Below the pieces are notes generated by a model. It worked only from the letters and a program-made list of their open reading frames with translations, was not told the DNA's origin and searched no databases. Positions 57,999-64,000 of a DNA stretch of 64,000 bases are shown here, one piece after another. Where the stretch lies: positions 55,171 to 119,170 of the forward strand of contig DVGG01000026.1 of NCBI GenBank assembly GCA_018712825.1. Direction: 5' to 3'. A program made the translations under genes and the position numbers. This DNA is from Candidatus Faecousia excrementipullorum. Its GTDB lineage: Bacteria; Bacillota; Clostridia; Oscillospirales; Oscillospiraceae. Positions within the stretch are counted from its first letter, which is position 1. Every line of letters begins with the position of its first letter.

Positions 57999-59369
57999 TC
58001 ATTTTTGGTCAATGGCCTGTTTACAAGCCTCCAGCACCTGGGTGGCGATGGGGATACAGGTAGAGGCACCGTAGCCACCATCTTCCACGCATACGATAAA
58101 GGCAAAGGGATAGTCTTCATCCGTGGTAAAGCCCGACAGCATAGCGTTGGGCTTCCGGTCGCCTCCCACCTCAGCCGTGCCGGTCTTGGCACATACCCGG
58201 AGGCTGCCGAAGTTTCCGGGGCCGTACCGGGTTTCCACGTTGTTCCTGAGAAATTCCTGGACGGTTTTGGCGGTTTGGGCGTCCATAATCCGCTCTGTCT
58301 GGTGGGTGCCGGCCTGGTAGGTGGTGGTATTACCCACGGTAATGTTCTCCACCAGGTAGGGCTCCACACCCACGCCGCCTCCCGCAATGGCGCCCATGTA
58401 GGTAAGGAAAGCACAGGGGTTAATCTGATCCAAATACTGACCGATGGCGCTCCAGGCCACGTTCACCGGGGTATTGTCCACCTGGAAATTCCCCGCCGCC
58501 GTGGTAATGCCGTCAAAGGTCTGACTTTCCGTAATTCCCATCTCTTCCACATACTTTGCCAGGGTTTCTCCCCCCAGCTGCTCCGAAATCTGGGCGAAGG
58601 CGCAGTTGCAGGAATTGGCAAAGGCATCCTTCACATTCTGGGTACCGTGGGCTCTTTCGCAGGTGATTTTGTCCACGCCCATTTCGTAGGCGCCGGTACA
58701 GGTGAAGGACTGCTGCTGCAAATCGGGAATCTCCTGCAAAGCCGCAGCCAGGGTCACCACCTTGAAAATGGAACCGGGAATATACACAGACTGGGTAAAG
58801 CGGTTTAGGTACATGCCCTCGTATTTTCCGGTGGTATCCGCCTCCAGATCCGGCACGTTGTCCGGGTCATAGGCGGGAGTGGACACGGCGCACAGAATCT
58901 GGCCGGTTTTGTAGTTGTATACCGCCACCGTTCCTTTATAGTCTCCCATGGCCTCCAGGGCGGCCTTCTGGGCCTCTGCCAGCAGGGTAAGCCGGGCAAC
59001 ACCGGCGGTCTCTCCATAGGCGTACACGCCGTTTACCAGGGAGTAGCCTGCCATTTCCGCTGCATAGTGGGAAAGGGCCGGGGCTTCCACAAAGCCGTCC
59101 CGGTCCCCCAGCCAATGGACTGTGGACGTCCGCAGCAGGGCGTCGGAGCTGTAGGTTCTGTCCTGGCGCATATCCAGAAGCAGGGTGCCGTTGGCATCGG
59201 TGACCACGCCGCAGTCAATATTACTGCCGGTATACACATGGGGAGAACCGGGGAACACAATCCAGGCGGAAGCCTGAGTGGTATATTCCCACAGGAAAAA
59301 GCCCAATCCCCCTACCAGCACCGCCACCAACAGCAGCACCGCCAGGGCACGGGTCGCAACTCTATTCAT
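57999..59369 (-). CDS. Class B penicillin-binding protein (transpeptidase)
   Basis: 456 residues: one N-terminal membrane helix, then a transpeptidase domain with SIFK (SxxK), SCN (SxN) and KTGT motifs. It is shorter than FtsI/Pbp2 and has little dimerisation domain. Makes peptidoglycan crosslinks outside the membrane. Start at 59369 has AAAGGAGG; it overlaps the stop of the FHA-FtsW gene, so the synthetic pair is co-expressed. Confidence 0.92.
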   Translation of the reverse strand: MNRVATRALAVLLLVAVLVGGLGFFLWEYTTQASAWIVFPGSPHVYTGSNIDCGVVTDANGTLLLDMRQDRTYSSDALLRTSTVHWLGDRDGFVEAPALSHYAAEMAGYSLVNGVYAYGETAGVARLTLLAEAQKAALEAMGDYKGTVAVYNYKTGQILCAVSTPAYDPDNVPDLEADTTGKYEGMYLNRFTQSVYIPGSIFKVVTLAAALQEIPDLQQQSFTCTGAYEMGVDKITCERAHGTQNVKDAFANSCNCAFAQISEQLGGETLAKYVEEMGITESQTFDGITTAAGNFQVDNTPVNVAWSAIGQYLDQINPCAFLTYMGAIAGGGVGVEPYLVENITVGNTTTYQAGTHQTERIMDAQTAKTVQEFLRNNVETRYGPGNFGSLRVCAKTGTAEVGGDRKPNAMLSGFTTDEDYPFAFIVCVEDGGYGASTCIPIATQVLEACKQAIDQK

Positions 59370-61080
59370 CCTCCCTGCCTCCTTTCTTTTGCAGGCGCAC
59401 CGCAAAGCTGGCATTCTGCCGGGTGTCTCCTGCCTTGATAAAGGCCAAGAGTCCCCAGGCGCCAATCATACTGGAGCCGCCGTTGGACAAAAAGGGGAAG
59501 GTCACACCGGTCAGGGGCAGCACATCCACGGTACCCAAGGCGTTCAGAATGGTTTGCAGCAGCAAAATGCTGGCTGCGGTGCAGGCGCCGATGGTGTAGA
59601 AGCTGCTCCGGCCCACCGCCGCAGAGCGCACCACAAACACACCCAGCGCCACGATGCTAAGAATAATCATCACCACCATGAGAAGGCCCCACTCCTCTGT
59701 AATGGTGGCAACCACCATATCCGAATCGGCGGCAAAGACATTTTTCATGTAGCCCTGTCCGGCGCCCAGGCCGAACAGGCCGCCGGCAGCCATGCACATA
59801 AGAGCCCGGGTCTGCTGGTAGCCGGCAGACAGCGGGGATTCCCAGATATGCCGCCAGGAGGAGAACCGCTGCATGGCATGGGGGGCGATTTTCAGGGCCA
59901 CCACCCCGGCAAAGCCCAGAGAGGTACAGGCCAGGGCAATGGTGCCCACGCTGCCGGAGCGCATATAGGCAATCACCAAAAAGGCACAGAAAAAAATCAG
60001 GGCTGTACCAAAGTCATTCATGAGGGCCAGGCAGCCGCAGATAACCACGGAATAGGCGATGAAGCCAATGAGGTTCCGCTTGGCAAGGATTCTGTCCATG
60101 GTGGAGGCCCCCACAAACACGAAGCAGACCTTACTCAGCTCCGAGGGCTGAAGGGAAAAGGAGCCGATGATCAGCCAGTTTTTGGCGCCGTTGATTTCTT
60201 TGCCCAGCACCAGAGTGATGAGCAAAAAGCCAATGCCGCCAACCGCTGCCAGCCACCGGAGCTTCTTCGCCCGCTCCAGGTCCCGCAGGGCCCAGCCGAT
60301 GCCCAAAAAGGCGCAGACACCCATGACGATGGAAAGAAACTGCTTGCTGGCCTCCTCCGGCACCACGGCGGCAATGGCCGCCATGCCCATGGTAGAGATG
60401 AAAAAGGCGATGGTCTCCACCTCGAAGGAGGTTCGGCGGATGCAGAAGTAGAACAGAAGCAGCAGCCACTGCACCACCATAATGCCGCCGATGCCCACCA
60501 GCACCGACTGCACGTCCTTCTGACGGCTGAGAAGAAAGCCCAGGCAGCACAGCACCTGGAAGATGGTCAGCAGCAGCACATTGATGAGGCTGCTGCCAAA
60601 GCTGCCGGCTCTGCCCCGGAGCTGGGCCAGCCGCTCCTCCTGCCGCTGGGTGATGGGCTGCAGGGTCATCTTCACCCCGCCGATTTCAATTACATCCTCC
60701 GGCTGCAGGGCCCAGATGGATTTGCGCTTGCCGTTGATGAACAGGCCGCCGGAGGACTCGGTATCCCGGATGGTCCAGCTGCCGTCATCGTACCGGGTCA
60801 GAACGCAGTGGTTCCGGGAGATGGTGGGCACATCCAGCACCACATCACAGCTTTTGCTTCTGCCGATGACGTTTTCCCAATGGGTGATGGGCAGCTTGGT
60901 GCCGTCTGCCATGGTGAGCCATGCCCAGATTTCCGGTGCCCGGCGGAAAAACAGCAGAGGCTTTACCGCCCGGAACAAAATGAGAAAGGCCAGAGCCGGG
61001 GCCACGTAGCGAAACACCGACAAAAACACATAGTAAAACGTGGACTCCGCTCCTTGCAGGCTTTGTACCAGATCCTGCAT
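59362..61080 (-). CDS. FtsW/RodA/SpoVE glycosyltransferase with N-terminal FHA domain
   Basis: 572 residues. A first membrane segment, then an FHA domain (NVIGRSKSCDVVLDVPTISRNHCVLTRY...GGLFINGKR) at about 60-135, then a SEDS polymerase with about ten helices carrying GAKNWLIIGSFSLQPSELSK, MNDFGTALIFF, ITEEWGLL and GVTFPFLSNGGSSM. FHA binds phosphothreonine, so a Ser/Thr kinase probably controls this peptidoglycan polymerase. Paired with the class B PBP. Start MQDLVQS at 61080 has GGAGG. Confidence 0.93.
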   Translation of the reverse strand: MQDLVQSLQGAESTFYYVFLSVFRYVAPALAFLILFRAVKPLLFFRRAPEIWAWLTMADGTKLPITHWENVIGRSKSCDVVLDVPTISRNHCVLTRYDDGSWTIRDTESSGGLFINGKRKSIWALQPEDVIEIGGVKMTLQPITQRQEERLAQLRGRAGSFGSSLINVLLLTIFQVLCCLGFLLSRQKDVQSVLVGIGGIMVVQWLLLLFYFCIRRTSFEVETIAFFISTMGMAAIAAVVPEEASKQFLSIVMGVCAFLGIGWALRDLERAKKLRWLAAVGGIGFLLITLVLGKEINGAKNWLIIGSFSLQPSELSKVCFVFVGASTMDRILAKRNLIGFIAYSVVICGCLALMNDFGTALIFFCAFLVIAYMRSGSVGTIALACTSLGFAGVVALKIAPHAMQRFSSWRHIWESPLSAGYQQTRALMCMAAGGLFGLGAGQGYMKNVFAADSDMVVATITEEWGLLMVVMIILSIVALGVFVVRSAAVGRSSFYTIGACTAASILLLQTILNALGTVDVLPLTGVTFPFLSNGGSSMIGAWGLLAFIKAGDTRQNASFAVRLQKKGGREDE

Positions 61081-61081
61081 A

Positions 61082-61918
61082 CTACACCTCCTGTGCCTCC
61101 AACTGCCGCAGCAGGGCGATTTCCCGGGCATAGCCGGGAAGCTCATTGGGGGTTTCCAATATCATGGGAAGTCCCCTGAGCTTGGGATGGTTTACAATCT
61201 TTCGGAAGGTTTCCAGGCCCAGAGAGCCTTCTCCGATTTTTTCATGCCTGTCCTTATGGGAGGCAAAGGGGTTTTTGGAATCGTTCAGGTGGAGGGCTTT
61301 CAGTCGATTCAGGCCAATCACCCGGTCAAACTCCTCCAGAACGCCGTCCAGATTCCCCACAATATCATACCCGCCGTCGTACACATGGCAGGTATCCAGG
61401 CAGACCCCCAGATCCTGACGGCCTACCCCGTCCAGGATGGCCTTCAGCTCCTGAAAGCTCCCCCCGACCTCGGTGCCCTTGCCGGCCATGGTTTCCAGAA
61501 GCACGGTTACAGGGTAGCTTGGAGCCATGGCGGCAGTCAGGGCCTCGCAAATCTGGGCAATGCCCGTATCTGTTCCCTGCCCCACATGGCTGCCGGGATG
61601 GAAATTATAGAAGTTTCCGGGAAGGGACGCCATCCGACGCAAATCCTCCTCCAGCAGGCTCCGGGCGAAGGCTCGGTCCTCTCCCTTGGCGGTGCAAAGG
61701 TTCATGGTATAAGCCCCGTGGGCAACCAGCTTTCCAAAGGACAGGTCGTTCATTTTTTCCATGGCTTTCCGGCAGTCGGGCAGGTCCTCTGCCCGGGCAC
61801 GGCTGCCTCTGGGGTTTCTGGTAAAGTAAGCAAAGGTGTTGGCACCCAATTCCGCTGCCGTATCCACCGTAGCGGCAAAGCCTCCGGTGGTTGACAGGTG
61901 ACATCCGATAAACAGCAT
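61082..61918 (-). CDS. nfo: Endonuclease IV (apurinic/apyrimidinic)
   Basis: 278 residues, TIM-barrel AP endonuclease with zinc ligands visible in the N-terminal GCHLS, NFHPGSHVG, LLETMAGKGTE, CLDTCHVYDGGYDI, HLNDSK, and DRHEKIGEGSLG. Cuts at abasic sites in base-excision repair. ATG 61918 follows GGAGG. Stop adjoins the FHA-FtsW start. Confidence 0.95.
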   Translation of the reverse strand: MLFIGCHLSTTGGFAATVDTAAELGANTFAYFTRNPRGSRARAEDLPDCRKAMEKMNDLSFGKLVAHGAYTMNLCTAKGEDRAFARSLLEEDLRRMASLPGNFYNFHPGSHVGQGTDTGIAQICEALTAAMAPSYPVTVLLETMAGKGTEVGGSFQELKAILDGVGRQDLGVCLDTCHVYDGGYDIVGNLDGVLEEFDRVIGLNRLKALHLNDSKNPFASHKDRHEKIGEGSLGLETFRKIVNHPKLRGLPMILETPNELPGYAREIALLRQLEAQEV

Positions 61919-62036
61919 ATTTTTTGTACCTCCAAGTGCCCATAGCATATCACACAATGGGGAAAAAATCAAATTTATGAATTTTCTCTTTCCACCATTG
62001 TGACAGATGTGTTATAATCGGAAGGAGGTGAGGAAC

Positions 62037-63014
62037 ATGGGAAAGTACGACAACCAAAAGCTGAAAATTCTGTATATCCTGGATTATCTGCAAAAAAATT
62101 CCCACGAGAGTAAACCCGTGAGAGCTGCGGAGCTTATCGCAATGCTCCAAAACCGCCACGGGATTCACTGCGACCGGAAAACCGTCTACTCCGATGTGGC
62201 GGCATTGCAGGAGTATGGGGTGGACATTGTGTCCATTCCCGGCAGAAACGGCGGCTACTACATCGCCTCCCAGCGGTTTCAGCTGCCGGAGCTGAAGCTG
62301 CTGATTGACGCCGTTCAGTCCAGCCGGTTCCTCACAGAGCGCAAGTCCCGGGCGCTGATTGAAAAGCTGTGCAGCCAGTGCAACGAGGAGGACGCCCGGC
62401 TTATGAAGCGGAACGTCCTGGTATCCGGGCGGGTCAAGAGCATGAACGAGTCCATCTACTACAACGTGGATGCCATTCAGGAGGCCATCGGCCAGAACCG
62501 GCAGATTTCCTTCCGGTACTTCGACTGGGATCTGGGGGGCAAGCGCCGGTATCGGGACAAAGAATACCTGGCAAGCCCTTACGGACTGTGCCAGGACAAT
62601 GAAAACTATTACCTGCTGGCCCACTCCCAGCGTCACGGCGTCACCTCCTACCGGGTGGACCGGATGACGGACATCCGCATTACAGATGAGAGCCGCAATC
62701 CCTGCCCGGAGCTGACGGGGAAAGCCCTTGTGGAACACGCCAATCAGCTCTTTCAGATGTACTCCGGGGATGCGGTGACGGTAAAACTGCAGTTCCACCG
62801 GAGCCTCATCAATGTGGTGATTGACCGCTTCGGTAAGGACACCATGCTGATTCCCCAGGACGAGGAGCACTTCACCTTCACGGTGCAGGTGGCGGTTTCT
62901 CCCATGTTTTTAAGCTGGGTCATCGGATTCGGGGACAAGGCCCAGATCCTCTATCCCCAGTCGGTGATTGAGGCCTGCAAAGACCTATGCAGGGCAGCTA
63001 CGAGCCGCTACTGA
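62037..63014 (+). CDS. WYL-domain DeoR-type transcriptional regulator
   Basis: 325 residues. N-terminal winged helix (VRAAELIAMLQNRHGIHCDRKTVYSDVAALQEYG), then a WYL-domain core (ISFRYFDWDLGGKRRYRD...YLASPYGLCQDNENYYLLAH) and a C-terminal WCX-like part. Such regulators often bind nucleic acid or nucleotide ligands and control stress, repair or defence genes. GGAGGTGAGG before ATG 62037. Stands alone; a TATAAT lies about 30 bases upstream. Confidence 0.9.
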   Translation: MGKYDNQKLKILYILDYLQKNSHESKPVRAAELIAMLQNRHGIHCDRKTVYSDVAALQEYGVDIVSIPGRNGGYYIASQRFQLPELKLLIDAVQSSRFLTERKSRALIEKLCSQCNEEDARLMKRNVLVSGRVKSMNESIYYNVDAIQEAIGQNRQISFRYFDWDLGGKRRYRDKEYLASPYGLCQDNENYYLLAHSQRHGVTSYRVDRMTDIRITDESRNPCPELTGKALVEHANQLFQMYSGDAVTVKLQFHRSLINVVIDRFGKDTMLIPQDEEHFTFTVQVAVSPMFLSWVIGFGDKAQILYPQSVIEACKDLCRAATSRY

Positions 63015-63528
63015 CCATGCTTTCCGGTTCAATCACCCGGAAGGAGTTGAACACCTCCACCCAGGTATCGCTCTGCAAAGCCGCCGCTTCCGCCTCCGGG
63101 GCCATAATGGTCATGACATACAGGTGGTGGCCGTCGTCAATCATCCGAAGCCGCCCCACCTGGCTGCCCCCTTCCCCGGCTGCCGTCCAGATGCAGTCAT
63201 ACTGGGTGCCCTCCATCCGGGCGGTTTCCACCACCTGCAGCTGGTCCGGGGTAAAGCCGGTGGTCTCCTGAATCACCCCCGTCACATCCCCGGATTTCCG
63301 GGTGGCTACCGTCAGGGTATAGTCCTCCCACAGGTACAGGGTGTCCCCCTGTTCGTTGGTCAGAATCGGGTCCCCTGCCTGGTCAGGCACCTGCAGCAGC
63401 ACCTGCTGGGCCTCCTGCTCCAAAACCGGCTGGTACACATCCTCCACGGTTTCCGCCGCCTCCTGTGGGGCACAGCCGCAAAGCAGCAGCCCCAGGGCGG
63501 CACAGACAAACAGTTTTTTCAAATCCAT
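62998..63528 (-). CDS. Secreted lipoprotein of unknown function
   Basis: 176 residues. Signal peptide with lipobox LLCGC, then an acidic stretch and a beta-rich domain (YLWEDYTLTVATRKSGD...RMEGTQYDCIWTAAGEGG...RLRMIDDGHHLYVMTIM). No family recognised. Its end overlaps the convergent WYL gene by 17 bases. Confidence 0.82.
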   Translation of the reverse strand: MDLKKLFVCAALGLLLCGCAPQEAAETVEDVYQPVLEQEAQQVLLQVPDQAGDPILTNEQGDTLYLWEDYTLTVATRKSGDVTGVIQETTGFTPDQLQVVETARMEGTQYDCIWTAAGEGGSQVGRLRMIDDGHHLYVMTIMAPEAEAAALQSDTWVEVFNSFRVIEPESMVSSGS

Positions 63529-63548
63529 CCCTCCAAGAAAGGTATTTT

Positions 63549-63821
63549 ATGAAGCCAGTCCTCATTTATCTGTTATCAGTCAATGCGCTGGGGTTCCTGC
63601 TTATGCTTATTGACAAGTACAAAGCCAGAAAAAAACTTTGGCGGATTCCCGAGGCCACCCTTATGTGGGTGGCAGCCCTGGGAGGAAGCCTGGGGGCTCT
63701 TCTGGGAATGTATACCGTTCGCCACAAGACAAAGCACCCCAAATTTACCATCGGGGTGCCGGCACTGCTGGCCCTGCAAATCATACTGGGACTTTTGACT
63801 TATCGCTTTCTTTACTTCTGA
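63549..63821 (+). CDS. DUF1294 family small membrane protein
   Basis: 90 residues with three hydrophobic helices and the pattern LMLIDKYKARKKLWRIPEATLMWVAALGGSLGALLGMYTVRHKTKHPKF, characteristic of DUF1294. Function unknown. AGAAAGG precedes ATG 63549; the track start is far upstream without support. Confidence 0.9.
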   Translation: MKPVLIYLLSVNALGFLLMLIDKYKARKKLWRIPEATLMWVAALGGSLGALLGMYTVRHKTKHPKFTIGVPALLALQIILGLLTYRFLYF

Positions 63822-63824
63822 CGC

Positions 63825-63870
63825 AAAATCGCCTCACAGAAAGGTTTTTCCTTCTGTGAGGCGATTTTTA
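63825..63870 (+). terminator. Terminator of the DUF1294 gene
   Basis: AAATCGCCTCACAGAAAGG...CCTTCTGTGAGGCGATTTTT, a long perfect stem with a T tract. The ISL3-like end begins immediately after it. Confidence 0.92.
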
Positions 63871-64000
63871 GGTTCTATAATAAATGTTGGGGTCAGGGGA
63901 ATGAGCCTGGCCCCAAAGTTATAATAATAGGTTGAACATAGAGACCAAAATCCTTACAATACAAGTATACCCCTACACTCAATCGAAAGGATGATCTCTA
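63871..64000 (+). mobile_element. Left end of an ISL3-like insertion sequence, cut by the window edge
   Basis: The sequence after the terminator begins GGTTCTATAATAAATGTTGGGGTC, resembling the terminal inverted repeat of ISL3-family elements, which start GGNTCT. A promoter (63932-63960) follows and the window ends on a ribosome-binding-like GAAAGGATGATCTCTA, so a transposase start should lie just beyond 64000. The transposase itself is not visible, so the family call is tentative. Confidence 0.55.
63932..63960 (+). promoter_or_regulatory. Promoter inside the insertion sequence end
   Basis: TTGAAC (63932-63937), 17 bases, TACAAT (63955-63960). Confidence 0.6.

Overview
The window is a chromosomal segment of a GC-rich, endospore-forming Firmicute, most like the Oscillospiraceae (gut Clostridia). 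The lineage call rests on spoIIID, spoVAD/spoVAE, spoIIR, spoIIGA-sigE and a SipL-type SPOCS/LysM coat protein, on a HrcA/CIRCE heat-shock site, on a T-box leader before pheST, and on the energy-coupling-factor (ECF) transporter, rex and IreB genes. No rRNA, CRISPR array, plasmid origin or intact prophage is visible. Every functional call comes from reading motifs and family resemblance by eye; no search was run.

Layout. 1-10.7 kb: an edge-truncated lipoprotein, tRNA-Val(GAC), CIRCE-controlled htpG, an ABC-F protein with argS, an AI-2E-family permease with threonine aldolase, spoIIID, rlmH, rsmE and tRNA-Leu(GAG). 10.75-13.85 kb: a degraded mobile-element remnant next to tRNA-Leu, holding one long modular ORF (zincin plus nuclease-like modules) with three small ORFs nested in a single alternative frame. 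13.9-19.7 kb: an ECF-transporter operon (S, fused A-A', T) with PHP phosphoesterase, inositol-monophosphatase-like and RpiR-regulator genes. 20.1-34.5 kb: T-box-pheST, ireB, a small conserved gene behind a possible RNA switch, spoVAD-spoVAE, addBA, spoIIR and ispE. 34.7-44 kb: a divergent pair of membrane sensors (zinc-ribbon/Ig-like and FN3 Ser/Thr kinase), bracketed by two inverted copies of a ~250-bp repeat that each sit between duplicated terminators, then a ferritin-like protein, an EEP-family hydrolase and a Gfo/Idh oxidoreductase-ROK kinase pair. 44.3-52.8 kb: nitroreductase, rex, spoIIGA-sigE, rarA with two COG0523 metallochaperone-type GTPases, and sipL. 52.8-57.9 kb: a branched-chain amino-acid (liv) ABC operon preceded by a Leu-rich leader ORF and an attenuator-like structure. 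58-64 kb: class B PBP with an FHA-FtsW fusion, endonuclease IV, a WYL regulator, a lipoprotein, a DUF1294 protein, and the left end of an ISL3-like insertion sequence cut by the window edge.

How it fits together. Sporulation genes from several stages are scattered among housekeeping genes for translation (argS, pheST, rlmH, rsmE, two tRNAs), DNA repair (addAB, nfo, rarA) and redox control (rex, nitroreductase). Phospho-signalling recurs: an FN3 Ser/Thr kinase, IreB (a known kinase substrate) and an FHA domain fused to FtsW. The points most worth a second look are the terminator-duplicating repeat, the nested ORFs of the 11-14 kb remnant, the two-hairpin switch before the 24.26-kb gene and the liv attenuator.
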